A stretch of DNA of 64,000 nt from assembly GCA_029262065.1 (NCBI GenBank), contig JAJDAC010000014.1:124001-188000 (forward strand), read 5' to 3'. Below the pieces are notes generated by a model, which saw only the letters and a list, made by a program, of their open reading frames with translations, was not told the DNA's origin and searched no databases. Of this stretch, positions 7,817 to 17,114 are shown piece by piece (positions within the stretch are counted from its first letter, which is position 1; every line of letters begins with the position of its first letter). The position numbers and the translations under genes are program-made. The stretch is from Candidatus Krumholzibacteriota bacterium. GTDB taxonomy: Bacteria > Krumholzibacteriota > Krumholzibacteriia > JAJRXK01.

Positions 7817-8367
7817 TTCGTGTCATTGCCGGTCGTTTTCGCGGCCGCAAGCTCCAGTTGGCCCCGCGTTCCCGTACGCGCCCAAGTGGCGCACGCTTGC
7901 GCGAGTCTGTTTTTGCCGCGCTGGGGGATCGGGTAGAGGGGGCTACCGTGGGCGACCTGTTCGCCGGAACGGGCGCATTGGGGATCGAAGCCCTGAGTCG
8001 GGGGGCGGCCTCGGCCTTGTTTATCGAGATTGATCCGGTCGTGCTGGTCACGCTGCGTGCGAATCTGAGGTCGCTGGATCTGTGTCCCCCCGAGGTACAC
8101 ACCCGCCGGGGCGACGCCCGTCGCTGGCTGCGCCGATGGATGACCGTAGATCCGCCCTCGATCCTGCTCATCGATCCTCCGTATAAGGAGGGGGAGTTCG
8201 GACGCCTCTTGCCCCTGGTGGGGGCCCTGATAGAATCAGGGCGCGTGCAAACGGTAATCATCGAGCACCCGGCGCAGGAGGACGTCTCGTTGGCGGAGCC
8301 GCTGGGCGGCTCCACGCGCGTGTTCGGCCAGGGGGCCTTCACCATGATCGAAGGAAAGTCAGATTGA
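7813..8367 (+). CDS. rsmD: 16S rRNA (guanine-966-N2)-methyltransferase RsmD
   Basis: SAM-dependent enzyme that methylates G966 of 16S rRNA during 30S assembly. The 184-residue protein shows MIRVIAGRFRGRKL at its start, the RsmD signature. RPSGARLRESVF follows, then the SAM-binding motif DLFAGTGALGIEAL (48-61) and the catalytic DPPY (121-124). The start is TTG at 7813, which overlaps the aroK stop as TTGA. The gene sits directly before coaD, an arrangement very common in bacteria, which supports both calls. Confidence 0.94.
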   Translation: MIRVIAGRFRGRKLQLAPRSRTRPSGARLRESVFAALGDRVEGATVGDLFAGTGALGIEALSRGAASALFIEIDPVVLVTLRANLRSLDLCPPEVHTRRGDARRWLRRWMTVDPPSILLIDPPYKEGEFGRLLPLVGALIESGRVQTVIIEHPAQEDVSLAEPLGGSTRVFGQGAFTMIEGKSD

Positions 8368-8858
8368 GTACCGCGAAGACCGCGCTCTACCCCGGCACGT
8401 TCGACCCCTGTACCAACGGGCACGTCGACGTGATCCAACGCGCCGCTCGCCTGTTTGATCGCGTGGTGGTGGCGGTCGCCGCAAGCACGTCCAAGGGGAT
8501 CATGTTCTCGCTCGACGACCGTCTCCAGATGGTGCAGGAGGTCGTGGCCCCGATCGACGGTGTCGAAGTCGTGAGCTTTGACGGAATGTTGATTCACGAG
8601 TTCGAGCGTCTCAACGTGAACGTAGTGATTCGAGGCGTCAGGTTGTTCCAGGACTTCGAGTACGAGTACACGATGGCCTTGATGAACCGTCGCTTGCTGC
8701 CCAAGTTCGACGTGGTGTTCCTCATGCCGAGTGAAAACGTACTGAGTATTTCGAGCACATTGGTCAAGGACGTCCACCGCCACGGTGGCGACGCAAGTAC
8801 CCTGGTTCCGGCCCCGGTGTTGGCTCGTCTGCAGCAGTTGAGCGCCGGCGATGAGTGA
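8364..8858 (+). CDS. coaD: Phosphopantetheine adenylyltransferase
   Basis: Transfers AMP to 4'-phosphopantetheine in coenzyme A synthesis. The 164-residue protein has the nucleotidyltransferase start LYPGTFDPCTNGHVD with the T/HxGH-type motif TNGH (17-20). VIRGVRLFQDFEYEY follows, and then SENVLSISSTLVKD, whose ISST motif is the second nucleotide-binding signature. It starts with TTG overlapping the rsmD stop (TTGA). The final CoA step, coaE, is at 49217 in the same window. Confidence 0.95.
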   Translation: MSTAKTALYPGTFDPCTNGHVDVIQRAARLFDRVVVAVAASTSKGIMFSLDDRLQMVQEVVAPIDGVEVVSFDGMLIHEFERLNVNVVIRGVRLFQDFEYEYTMALMNRRLLPKFDVVFLMPSENVLSISSTLVKDVHRHGGDASTLVPAPVLARLQQLSAGDE

Positions 8859-9879
8859 AGCTCAGCGGCTGCTGCGCGATCTCATCCAAGAGTCGGGGTT
8901 TGCTGCCCATCTGCGTCAGCGAGCCGCCCAGGTTGGCGGCACCATAGTTCTACCCGAGGCCGATGACCCGCGAGTGCTGGCGGCGGCCATCGCGCTGCGC
9001 GAGCTGGGAATCGCGCGCCCGGTGCTCTTGGGCTCCACGGGCGCTGTCCTGCGCGAACTTGCCAACGAGGGTGTCGATCCTGGTGCCTTCGAGATCGTGG
9101 ACCCCGCGCACGATGAACGGGCGACCCACTTTGCCGAGGCCTTGTTCGAACGCCGACGCAAGAAAGGGCTGACGCAGGGCGAGGCTCGGGTGGTTGCGCG
9201 ACAACCTCTACAGTTCGGCGCCGCAATGGTGGGACATTCGATTGCCCACGCCATGGTGGCGGGTGCGGCTCACCCGACCGGTGACGTCATTCGCGCGGGC
9301 CTCTACCAGGTCGGGCTGGCGGAGGGTATCTCCGTGGTCAGTGGATCGTTTCTGCTGGTGGGGGAGAGTTTCGATCGACCGCTCCTGTTCGCCGACGCGG
9401 CCGTGCTGCCTACTCCCGATGAAGACCAGCTGGTGGCCATTGGACGCTCCGCGGCAGCGACGTTCCAGGCGCTGGTCGAACGAACTCCACGAATTGCCTG
9501 CCTGTCGTTTTCAACCAAGGGCAGTGCCGATCATCCTTCTGCCCGGCGCATGGCCAGCGTAGCCCAGCGTCTAGCGCAGTTGGGTTATCAGGCTGACGGT
9601 GAGCTTCAACTCGACGCGGCCCTGGTGGCATCAGTGGCGGCGCGGAAGGCGCCGGACAGTGCCGTGGCTGGACACGCGGACGTATTGCTCTTTCCCGATT
9701 TGAACGCGGCCAACATCGGGTATAAGTTGGCGGAACGGCTCGGAGGCTTGGATGCGATGGGGCCTATTCTCCAGGGACTTCGACGACCCGTGTTTGATCT
9801 GAGTCGTGGTTGTAGCGCGGCCGACATTGTCAATACGGCGGCGATCGCGCTACTCAATGCGGGAGGCGAGTCAAAATGA
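8851..9879 (+). CDS. pta: Phosphate acetyltransferase (PTA/PTB family)
   Basis: Interconverts acetyl-CoA and acetyl phosphate. The 342-residue protein is the short form: it has only the catalytic PTA/PTB domain, with no N-terminal DRTGG or P-loop region. Visible motifs are IVLPEADDPRVLAAA near residue 32, then ATHFAEALFERRRKKGLT. HPTGDVIRAGLYQVG near 145 and VVSGSFLLVGE follow. The C-terminal part HADVLLFPDLNAANIGYKL and GPILQGLRRPVFDLSRG is characteristic of the family. The ATG overlaps the coaD stop by eight bases. No acetate kinase gene is present here, so the partner is elsewhere or acetyl phosphate is not used for acetate formation. Confidence 0.92.
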   Translation: MSEAQRLLRDLIQESGFAAHLRQRAAQVGGTIVLPEADDPRVLAAAIALRELGIARPVLLGSTGAVLRELANEGVDPGAFEIVDPAHDERATHFAEALFERRRKKGLTQGEARVVARQPLQFGAAMVGHSIAHAMVAGAAHPTGDVIRAGLYQVGLAEGISVVSGSFLLVGESFDRPLLFADAAVLPTPDEDQLVAIGRSAAATFQALVERTPRIACLSFSTKGSADHPSARRMASVAQRLAQLGYQADGELQLDAALVASVAARKAPDSAVAGHADVLLFPDLNAANIGYKLAERLGGLDAMGPILQGLRRPVFDLSRGCSAADIVNTAAIALLNAGGESK

Positions 9880-11072
9880 CGAATCTGAGTAACCGGGGCC
9901 GGATGCTCAAGCCGAGCGTCACGCTCGAGTTGAGCGCGCTTGCGCGAGGTCTCCAGGATGCTGGTCGGCCCGTAATCAACCTCACGGCCGGTGAACCCGA
10001 TTTTCCCACGCCGGAACTGGTCGTCGAGGCCGCGCACCACGCACTGCGCGAGAAGAAGCACTTCTGGTACACGCCTACGCCGGGTGTGAAGCCTCTGCGA
10101 GAGAAGATCGCCCAGGTGTACGCCCAGCGTCTCGGGGTTCCCTTTACATTTGACCAGACGGTCGTGACCAATGGTGCCAAGCAGGCGTTGTTCGACGCGC
10201 TGGCCGCGGTCACCGATCCGGGTGATCGTGTGGGGATTCTTACGCCCTACTGGGTCACCTACGTCGAGCAGGCCCGCATTCTAGGTTGCGAACCGGTGGA
10301 GATCCCGTGTCCGGCCGACGGTGGGTTTCGCCCCGACCTGGAGGTCCTCGAGCGCGAACTCGGACGTGGCCTGCGTGTGCTCATGGTGAACAGTCCGTGC
10401 AATCCCACGGGGGCAGCCTTTGGTCGTCGCGATTGGGAACCAATACTCGATTTGGTGGCCCGGTCGCAGACTCTGATCCTGAGCGATGAAATCTACGAGG
10501 ACATTGTCTTCTCCGACGAAGGACACGTTAGCCCACTGCATGTGCGCCCGGAGCTGGCTGATCGTACCTGTGTGGTCAGTGGGCTTTCGAAAGCCTTCGC
10601 CATGACCGGATGGCGGATAGGCTACGCGATGGGGCCGGCCGATTGGATTCGCGCCATGAGCGCACTGCAGGGCCATACCACCAGCAACATCAACGCGGTG
10701 ACGCAACAGGCGGCGCTGGTGGCCCTGGATCATCGCGAACTCATTGGTCCCATGGTCGAGAAGTTCGCGGCTCGCCGTAGCCTGGTTCTGCAAAGGTTGG
10801 CCCAATTGCCGATGGTGTCGGCCCACGAACCGGAGGGAACCTTCTATATCTACCTGGACGTGACCAAGCCAATGCAGAGCCGGGGCGACGATACCAGCTC
10901 GCTCGCGCGTTGGTTGCTCGAAGAGCACGCGGTGGCCGTGATTCCGGGGGTCGCATTCGGTGACGATACCCACCTTCGATTGAGTTTCGCGGCGTCGGAG
11001 GCCACTTTGAACGAAGCCTGGGATCGCCTGGCCAATGCCTTCGCAATGGCCGTACGCCCGGCGGTAGGCTGA
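9876..11072 (+). CDS. Pyridoxal-phosphate aminotransferase, class I (aspartate aminotransferase-like)
   Basis: Fold-type I aminotransferase, most like the AspB/Ib aspartate aminotransferases. The 398-residue protein contains LTAGEPDFPTPE near residue 30, FWYTPTPGVKPLREK, and VTNGAKQALFDAL (phosphate-binding region). NSPCNPTG near 173 follows, then the SDEIYEDIVF segment. The cofactor lysine lies in VSGLSKAFAMTGWRIGY near 234. A late arginine in THLRLSFA would bind the substrate carboxylate. Substrate cannot be fixed by sequence; aspartate, prephenate or other acids are possible, and the aroCK neighbourhood makes prephenate worth testing. Its start overlaps the pta stop by four bases. Confidence 0.88.
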   Translation: MTNLSNRGRMLKPSVTLELSALARGLQDAGRPVINLTAGEPDFPTPELVVEAAHHALREKKHFWYTPTPGVKPLREKIAQVYAQRLGVPFTFDQTVVTNGAKQALFDALAAVTDPGDRVGILTPYWVTYVEQARILGCEPVEIPCPADGGFRPDLEVLERELGRGLRVLMVNSPCNPTGAAFGRRDWEPILDLVARSQTLILSDEIYEDIVFSDEGHVSPLHVRPELADRTCVVSGLSKAFAMTGWRIGYAMGPADWIRAMSALQGHTTSNINAVTQQAALVALDHRELIGPMVEKFAARRSLVLQRLAQLPMVSAHEPEGTFYIYLDVTKPMQSRGDDTSSLARWLLEEHAVAVIPGVAFGDDTHLRLSFAASEATLNEAWDRLANAFAMAVRPAVG

Positions 11073-11074
11073 CC

Positions 11075-12337
11075 GTGGGCCGCACCCTCATTGAGCGTGT
11101 GCTCTCGGAGAAAACTGGTCGTCGGGTCCACGCGGGGGACACCATCGTTGCTCCCGTCGATCAGGTTCTGCTCCAGGACGGCACGGCGCCGCGTGTTTTC
11201 GATCGACTTGAACAACTTGAAACGCTCGACGAAGGATCACATGGACACGCCATGCTGTTCGTCGATCACGCCTCGCCAGCTTCCACTCCGATCATGGCCA
11301 CGCGTCAATCGCGTCTGCTGCGGCGAGCCCGTGAATTGGGGGTAGCCGTAAGCCCGGCGGGAAACGGCATCAGTCATCAACTGATGGTGGAGAACATCGC
11401 CGCACCGGGCCAGATCATCGTGGGCGCGGACAGTCATACCTGCACCGCCGGTGCACTGGGGGCTGTTGCCCTGGGAATGGGGAGCACCGACGTTGCTTGT
11501 GCGATCGCTCTTCGTGAAACGTGGCTGCAGGTACCGGAGTCGATTCTGGTGGTATTGTCGGGTGAACTCGAACCGGGCGTTTCGGTGAAGGATCTCATGT
11601 TGGGGTTGGTGGGTACCCTCGGGGCCACCGGGGCCAACTATATGTCGTTGGAGTTCGCCGGCGATGCGCTGGTCACGTTGGATCAGGAGAGCCGATTCGT
11701 GCTGGCCAACCTGGCGGCCGAGGTGGGAGCGAAGACCGGCATCATGCCGACCGATGACACGACGCGGGAGTACTTCGCAAATCATTCGCGCCCGGGCGCA
11801 TTCTCGATCGTGCAACCCGACGCCGACGCCAAGTACGCACGCCGGCTCAAGCTCAGTCTCACGAAGCAGGAACCCATGCTCTCGCGCCCGGGCCATCACG
11901 ACGACGTGGCGCTCGTGACCGACGAGGCCGGGGTAGCCGTTGACCAGGTGGTCATCGGCAGCTGCACCAACGGGCGTCTCAGTGATTTCGCCGCGGCCGC
12001 GGCCATACTGAAGGGACGCGAGATCTACCCCGATACGACTTTGCTGATCGTCCCGGCCAGTCGCCGCGTCATGGAAGATGCGGCGTCGGCGGGCTACCTG
12101 AAGACGCTACTGGACGCGGGTGGCACCCTGGTTGCACCTGGATGCGGCCCTTGCGTGGGTATTCATCAGGGGGTGCTCGGCGCCAATCAGGTTTGCTTTG
12201 CCACTCAGAGTCGAAATTTCCCGGGCCGGATGGGTGACCCCACCGCCCGCATCTATCTGGGCAGCCCGGCCACCGCCGCCGCGACCGCGCTCCACGGCCG
12301 CATCAGTGATCCCAGGGAGGTTGTCGATGGCGCATGA
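11075..12337 (+). CDS. Aconitase/isopropylmalate isomerase family, large subunit
   Basis: The 420-residue subunit carries the [4Fe-4S] cluster of a two-subunit hydro-lyase. Cluster cysteines are in GSCTNGRLSDF (about residue 295) and APGCGPCVGIHQG (about 350). The N-terminal half has VDHASPAS, ISHQLMVENIAAPGQ, and GADSHTCTAGALGAVALGMG, all family hallmarks. Its length and motifs fit the LeuC2/HacA (archaeal and homoaconitase-like) branch, not the roughly 465-residue bacterial LeuC. The small subunit follows, then NAD-type isocitrate dehydrogenase; no leuA or leuB is present. The substrate may therefore be citrate, with isopropylmalate or homocitrate as alternatives. GTG start, two bases after the aminotransferase stop. 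Confidence 0.9.
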   Translation: MGRTLIERVLSEKTGRRVHAGDTIVAPVDQVLLQDGTAPRVFDRLEQLETLDEGSHGHAMLFVDHASPASTPIMATRQSRLLRRARELGVAVSPAGNGISHQLMVENIAAPGQIIVGADSHTCTAGALGAVALGMGSTDVACAIALRETWLQVPESILVVLSGELEPGVSVKDLMLGLVGTLGATGANYMSLEFAGDALVTLDQESRFVLANLAAEVGAKTGIMPTDDTTREYFANHSRPGAFSIVQPDADAKYARRLKLSLTKQEPMLSRPGHHDDVALVTDEAGVAVDQVVIGSCTNGRLSDFAAAAAILKGREIYPDTTLLIVPASRRVMEDAASAGYLKTLLDAGGTLVAPGCGPCVGIHQGVLGANQVCFATQSRNFPGRMGDPTARIYLGSPATAAATALHGRISDPREVVDGA

Positions 12338-12848
12338 ACTACGGGGGCGCGTGTGGCTGTTGCCCGATGACATCGAAACGGCCCAGATCTGCCCCTTGCA
12401 TCTAGTTGGGGAGGCCATGGCCACCGAAGACGGCTCGGCCGAGCACCTGTTCGCGGAAATCCTTCCCGGGCTGGCGAAGAAGATCCAGCCCGGAGACATT
12501 CTCTGGGCGGGGGAGGGGTTCGGCCATGGCAGCAGCCGCGAAGATGCCGCCCTGCTGATCCGGCGCGCCGGGGTTCGTTTGGTGCTGGCTATGAGTTTCG
12601 CTCGTATCTTCTATCGCAATGCCATCAACCTGGGGCTCCCGGTGGCGGTGGGTGACCCGCGGGACACCCGCGACGGCGATGAGATCCAGGTGAACCTGGT
12701 CACCGGAGAAGTGAGGAACCTGTCGCGGGATCTGAAGCTCCGAGTGGAGCCGCTACCCGACGCGGTGCGGCCCATCCTCGCCGAGGGCGGGCTCATTCCC
12801 TACGTCCGGTCCAAGGGCCGATTGTCCGCCGGCGGCTCACGGACTTGA
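12327..12848 (+). CDS. Aconitase/isopropylmalate isomerase family, small subunit
   Basis: The swivel-domain partner of the preceding large subunit. The 173-residue protein has LRGRVWLLPDDIETAQICP at its start, where family members bind substrate. GEGFGHGSSREDAALLIRRAGV near residue 65 is the GxGxGxGSSRE-type loop with the catalytic serine/arginine. FARIFYRNAINLGLPV follows. The ATG at 12327 is chosen because AGGGAGG (12314-12320) precedes it and it gives normal LeuD2 length; upstream in-frame sequence overlaps the large subunit. The two subunit genes overlap by 11 bases, as expected for stoichiometric partners. Confidence 0.9.
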   Translation: MAHELRGRVWLLPDDIETAQICPLHLVGEAMATEDGSAEHLFAEILPGLAKKIQPGDILWAGEGFGHGSSREDAALLIRRAGVRLVLAMSFARIFYRNAINLGLPVAVGDPRDTRDGDEIQVNLVTGEVRNLSRDLKLRVEPLPDAVRPILAEGGLIPYVRSKGRLSAGGSRT

Positions 12849-12917
12849 ATCACGGCGCCGGCTGGCGCAACATGGAGAACCCCACCGCCACGGATTCTCC
12901 CGAAAGGACCTGGTCAC

Positions 12918-14003
12918 TTGAAGAATCGGATCACGCTCATTCCCGGTGATGGAACTGGCCCCGAGATCACCGACGCCGTCGTTACCGCCCTGGAAGCCAC
13001 CGGTGTGGAATTCGACTGGGTTACGAAGAACGCGGGGACCGACGTCTACGACGCCACCGGCACCCCGCTGCCCGACGAGGTTCTCGAATCGGTGCGCGAT
13101 ACGAAGGTGGGGATCAAGGGACCCATCACCACGCCGGTTGGCACCGGGTTTCGTAGCGTCAACGTGGCCATGCGCAAGGAACTGGATCTGTTTGCCTGCG
13201 TACGTCCGTGCAAGAGTTACCCCGGCGTGCGTAGTCGGTACAAGGACATCGACCTGGTGATCGTGCGCGAAAACCACGAGGACCTCTACGCGGGCATCGA
13301 GTTCGAACGTGGCAAGGGCGATACCGAAGAGCTGATACGGTGGATCGGCGAGCACACCGGACGCAAGATCCGCCCCGACGCCGGCATCTCCATCAAGCCC
13401 ATCAGTGAATACGGAACCACGCGCATCGTACAGTTTGCTTTCGACTACGCGCGCAGGATGGGTCGTCGCAAGGTGACCAGCGTTCACAAGGCCAATATCA
13501 TGAAGCACACCGACGGGCTCTGGCTCGAGGTGAGTCGGCAGGTGGCGGCCAAGAACCCCGACATCGAGTTCGAAGATCGCATCGTCGACAACATGTGCAT
13601 GCAGCTCGTGCAGAAGCCCGAACTATATGACGTGATCGTCTTGCCGAATCTGTACGGCGACATCATCAGCGATCTGGGAGCGGGACTGGTGGGCGGCCTG
13701 GGGGTCGCACCCGGTGCGAATATGGGCGACGAGGTTGCGTTGTTCGAGGCAACGCACGGAAGCGCTCCCAAGTACAAGGGTCAGAACCGCGTGAATCCCA
13801 TGGCCATGATGCTGTCGGGTGTGATGATGCTGCACCACCTGGGCGCGAACGAAGCCGGACGCCGGATGGAAGCGGCCATTGCTCGCATCATTGCCGAGGG
13901 CAAAGACGTTACCTACGATATGAAACCCCATCGCGGTGATCCCACCGCGGCTACCACGTCGAGAGTCGGCGATGCCGTGGCCGAGATTCTTCGTGAGGGT
14001 TGA
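12918..14003 (+). CDS. icd: Isocitrate dehydrogenase, NAD-type (isocitrate/isopropylmalate dehydrogenase family)
   Basis: Oxidative decarboxylation of isocitrate to 2-oxoglutarate. The 361-residue protein shows [16 protein letters not shown] at its start. [20 protein letters not shown] near residue 78 is the pattern of NAD-dependent isocitrate dehydrogenases, whose substrate serine and arginines lie here. [17 protein letters not shown] also differs from the isopropylmalate dehydrogenase pattern. The metal-binding part [17 protein letters not shown] and the cofactor loop [17 protein letters not shown] are intact. It starts with TTG at 12918, after CGAAAGGA, 69 bases past the small hydratase subunit. 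sucCD at 18163-20198 could extend the same pathway. Confidence 0.9.
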   Translation: MKNRITLIPGDGTGPEITDAVVTALEATGVEFDWVTKNAGTDVYDATGTPLPDEVLESVRDTKVGIKGPITTPVGTGFRSVNVAMRKELDLFACVRPCKSYPGVRSRYKDIDLVIVRENHEDLYAGIEFERGKGDTEELIRWIGEHTGRKIRPDAGISIKPISEYGTTRIVQFAFDYARRMGRRKVTSVHKANIMKHTDGLWLEVSRQVAAKNPDIEFEDRIVDNMCMQLVQKPELYDVIVLPNLYGDIISDLGAGLVGGLGVAPGANMGDEVALFEATHGSAPKYKGQNRVNPMAMMLSGVMMLHHLGANEAGRRMEAAIARIIAEGKDVTYDMKPHRGDPTAATTSRVGDAVAEILREG

Positions 14004-14033
14004 TTCTTCCCCCGTCTTCCGTGAACGAACACC

Positions 14034-15014
14034 ATGCGATTTGTCGATCAGGTAGTCATCGAGGTCGAAGCGGGACGCGGCGGCCCGGGATGCATTGCGT
14101 TTCGGCGCGAGGCCTATGTTCCCAACGGTGGCCCCAACGGCGGCGACGGTGGTCGCGGCGGGAACGTCATTTTCGTGGCGGACTCGAATCTGTCGACGCT
14201 CCTGGATTTCCGGTATCGCCGCAAGTACAAGGCGGCCAAGGGGCGGCCCGGCGAGGGCAACAATCGCACGGGAGCGGGCGGCGACCCCAGCTACGTGCGC
14301 GTGCCAACGGGCACGTTGGTCTACGATGACGACACCGAGGAACTTCTGACCGACCTGGTGGAAGAGAACCAGGAATTCGTGGCGGCGCTGGGCGGCATGG
14401 GCGGTCGAGGCAACTATCGATTTCGGTCGTCGACCCACCAAGCGCCGCGGCGGGCCGATACGGGACAAGACGGCGAGGCACGTCGGCTTCGCCTGGAATT
14501 GAAGCTCCTGGCCGACGTGGGTCTGGTGGGTTTTCCCAACGCCGGCAAGAGTACGTTGCTCTCGCGGGTCACGAGCGCGCGCCCCAAGATCGCCGACTAT
14601 CCGTTCACGACGCTTGTCCCCAACCTGGGCATCGTCGACCTTGGTGACTTCACCAGTTGCACCATGGCTGATATTCCCGGGTTGATTGAAGGCGCGAGTG
14701 AGGGCAAGGGGCTCGGGCACTCCTTCCTGCGGCACGTCGAGCGTACCCGCGTGTTGGTGTTTCTGCTGGATGTGTTGGACGACCCCGAAGAAAAGTACCG
14801 GGCGCTGGTGCGCGAGATCGAGGCCTACGCGGCCGACCTGGCCAAGGCACCGCGTATCATCTGCCTGAACAAGATGGACGCGTGGCCTGTCGACGAGCCC
14901 GTGCCAACCATCGACGGTCACGAAGTAATGCAACTGAGCGCGGTCACGGGCTCGGGCGTGGATCAGCTGAAGTACCGCCTCAAGGACATCCTGCGCTCGA
15001 CGCCGGTTCCGTAG
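14034..15014 (+). CDS. obgE: Obg family GTPase (ribosome assembly)
   Basis: Essential GTPase that binds the large ribosomal subunit. The 326-residue protein has the glycine-rich Obg fold (about 1-158) with GGPNGGDGGRGGNV and GNNRTGAGGDP. The G domain follows: G1 GFPNAGKST near 166, G3 DIPGLIEGAS near 212, G4 NKMD near 281 and G5 SAVTG near 307. It ends soon after the G domain, so the variable C-terminal OCT domain is absent; this short form is common outside Firmicutes and Proteobacteria. A 30-base gap separates it from icd. No rpmA-rplU genes precede it, unlike the usual order. Confidence 0.95.
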   Translation: MRFVDQVVIEVEAGRGGPGCIAFRREAYVPNGGPNGGDGGRGGNVIFVADSNLSTLLDFRYRRKYKAAKGRPGEGNNRTGAGGDPSYVRVPTGTLVYDDDTEELLTDLVEENQEFVAALGGMGGRGNYRFRSSTHQAPRRADTGQDGEARRLRLELKLLADVGLVGFPNAGKSTLLSRVTSARPKIADYPFTTLVPNLGIVDLGDFTSCTMADIPGLIEGASEGKGLGHSFLRHVERTRVLVFLLDVLDDPEEKYRALVREIEAYAADLAKAPRIICLNKMDAWPVDEPVPTIDGHEVMQLSAVTGSGVDQLKYRLKDILRSTPVP

Positions 15015-15063
15015 CAGAACCTATAGACTTCCCACATGGCAGCCTCCCGGATTCGGACCAACA

Positions 15064-16071
15064 ATGGTACCGCGGTCCTGGTTGGAACTGTTGCTTCTGT
15101 CCCATGCCCAACGCCGCCCGTTCGTGCAGGCCATGCTCGAGCGTGCGCGGCCGCCCGGCTTGGTGGCGACGCTCGATGCTGTACGCCCGGCGGCCCAGCG
15201 CGCGCGGTGGGCGGACAGTCTACTTCGGCGGTGCGAGCGTTCGGCGATCGACCTGATCACGCTGGACGACCCCCGTCTTCCGCCGACCCTGCGACACCTA
15301 CACGATCCGCCGCCCGTCTTGTTTGTGCGGGGTGATTTGGCTCTGCTGACCGCGCCCCGACGGCTCGCCATCGTGGGATCGCGCCGGGCCACCGCGCCGG
15401 GAAAACGCATGGCCGAAGCGTTGGCGCGGCAGTTGGCGTTGGATGTGGTGGTGGTAAGCGGGTTGGCGTACGGCATTGACGCGGCCGCCCACCAAGGCAC
15501 CTGCGTCGAGAACGGATCACCGGTGGGCGTCGTGGGTACCGGTCTCGATCGCGTGTATCCCAAGGGCAACGCACAGCTCCACGGCCGAGTAGGTGAATTG
15601 GGTTGTCTGGTGAGTGAGTACCCGCCCGGTGTGACGGCACGGCCGTACCATTTCGTGGCGCGCAATCGAATCGTGGCCGCATTGAGCCATGGCGTGGTGG
15701 TGGTGGAGGCGACCATGCGAAGTGGGGCACTTTCAACCGTGGACTTTGCATTGCAGATGTCGAGAGAGGTGATGGCCGTGGCGGGATGTGTGGAAGAAGC
15801 CAACGCACAGGGTTGTCTGCAACTGCTGCGCGATGGCGCCACGCTCGTACGCCACGCCGACGACGTTCGTGAAGCCATGGGGTGGGAGGTGCCAGTAGAG
15901 GCAACGGACCTACCCGAGCGCCCGATGACGCCCGAGGAAGTCGCGCGACAATGGCAGACATCTTTGGTGGTGGCATTGGCGGGGTTGGGGCAACTGGAGC
16001 TGGTGGGCATCGTGGAAAGGGTCGATGGCGGCCGTTATCGGGGGGTGCCGCGGCGCGCCCCCGGCGGATAG
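15064..16071 (+). CDS. dprA: DNA-processing protein DprA (Smf)
   Basis: Loads RecA onto incoming single-stranded DNA during natural transformation. The 335-residue protein has the Rossmann-like DprA domain: LAIVGSRRATAPGKRMAE near residue 100, VVVSGLAYGIDAAAH near 138, and GVVGTGLDRVYPKGN. SEYPPG and ARNRIVAALSHGVVVVEAT follow, all hallmark segments. The N-terminal region resembles a weak SAM-like helical part, and a C-terminal winged-helix-like tail (EEVARQWQTSLVVALAGLGQ) completes the usual architecture. Pilus genes in the same window make transformation plausible. The ATG at 15064 fits normal length. Confidence 0.93.
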   Translation: MVPRSWLELLLLSHAQRRPFVQAMLERARPPGLVATLDAVRPAAQRARWADSLLRRCERSAIDLITLDDPRLPPTLRHLHDPPPVLFVRGDLALLTAPRRLAIVGSRRATAPGKRMAEALARQLALDVVVVSGLAYGIDAAAHQGTCVENGSPVGVVGTGLDRVYPKGNAQLHGRVGELGCLVSEYPPGVTARPYHFVARNRIVAALSHGVVVVEATMRSGALSTVDFALQMSREVMAVAGCVEEANAQGCLQLLRDGATLVRHADDVREAMGWEVPVEATDLPERPMTPEEVARQWQTSLVVALAGLGQLELVGIVERVDGGRYRGVPRRAPGG

Positions 16072-16136
16072 TTGCGGCGTGGGAGTGGGTGGACTACCGT
16101 CCTCGCACCCCAATCCTCTTGGCCGGGTGAATCGCC

Positions 16137-17114
16137 GTGTCGATCGAAGCCGAAAAACCCAGATTCAAGCACCGGCTGGAGTACGCGGGGCTCTACCTGG
16201 TGTTCCTGCTCAGCCGCATCGTTCCCAAGCGGGCCTCGCTGGGTGTGGGTGCATGGGTCGGCCGTGTCGTGTTCGACGTCCTGAAGATCCGTCGCGATGT
16301 GGCGTTGTCCAATCTGCGGTTCGTCTTCGATCAGACCAAGTCTGAGCAGGAGATCGTCGATCTGGGCCGGCGCAGCTACGAGCAGTTGGGGCGATCGCTC
16401 ATGGAATTCGCCCAACTATATTCCTCGTCTCCCGAGGAACGCCTGGCTCGCGTGCGGATCGAAAACACCGAGTATCTCGAGCAGATGATGGCCGATGGAA
16501 ATGGCTGCGTCATGGTGACCGGTCACTACGGAAACTGGGAAATGTTCGGGTCGGCCCTGGCTGCGCATGGGTACAAGACCACCTACATCGTGAAGCGTCA
16601 GCACAACCCGTACTCCAACCGGATGCAGGAAGAGCTGAGGCGACGCGGTGGGATCAATACCGTGGAAGAAGGCCCCTTCATGTCGCGCGCGGTGTTGCGC
16701 GCGTTGCGAAGCCGGCACATCGTGGGGGTTCTGCCCGATCAGGACGCCCGCCGCCATGGGGTTTTCGTGAACTTCCTGGGCCGTCCGGCCTCGACCTTCA
16801 AGGGGCCAGCCTTTTTTGCCTACCGCGCGAACGTGCCCCTGTTCGCGGGATTCATTCGGCGCCTCGAAGACGGCAACCACGTGGCCACGTTGTTGGCTCC
16901 CATTCACCCCGACCCCAGTCGCCCCCAGGAAGAGGAGATCGAACGCCTGACGCAAGCGTATTCCGACCAGATGAGCGAATGGATCCGGCGATATCCCGAG
17001 AACTACTTCTGGGTGCACCGGCGGTGGAAGACCAAGCCACCCCGGCCGGCGGCTGGCGCGGTGGGTCCGGGCGCGACTGGTCCCGGCGCGGCGGGGGCGC
17101 TGGGCGAGGGCTAG
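16137..17114 (+). CDS. lpxL: Lysophospholipid/lipid A acyltransferase, LpxL/HtrB family
   Basis: Inner-membrane acyltransferase expected to add a secondary acyl chain to Kdo-lipid A. The 325-residue protein has an N-terminal hydrophobic helix (about 14-26). The catalytic H-x4-D/E motif is VTGHYGNWE near residue 127, and VLPDQDARRHGVFVNFLG and EWIRRYPENYFWVHRRWK (motif of the family's C-terminus) follow. After WKTKPP comes a 25-residue tail rich in Ala, Gly and Pro that is not part of the enzyme fold. It starts with GTG at 16137. Its 3' end overlaps the convergent DUF3467 gene by four bases. The acyl chain and position cannot be deduced. Confidence 0.9.
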   Translation: MSIEAEKPRFKHRLEYAGLYLVFLLSRIVPKRASLGVGAWVGRVVFDVLKIRRDVALSNLRFVFDQTKSEQEIVDLGRRSYEQLGRSLMEFAQLYSSSPEERLARVRIENTEYLEQMMADGNGCVMVTGHYGNWEMFGSALAAHGYKTTYIVKRQHNPYSNRMQEELRRRGGINTVEEGPFMSRAVLRALRSRHIVGVLPDQDARRHGVFVNFLGRPASTFKGPAFFAYRANVPLFAGFIRRLEDGNHVATLLAPIHPDPSRPQEEEIERLTQAYSDQMSEWIRRYPENYFWVHRRWKTKPPRPAAGAVGPGATGPGAAGALGEG

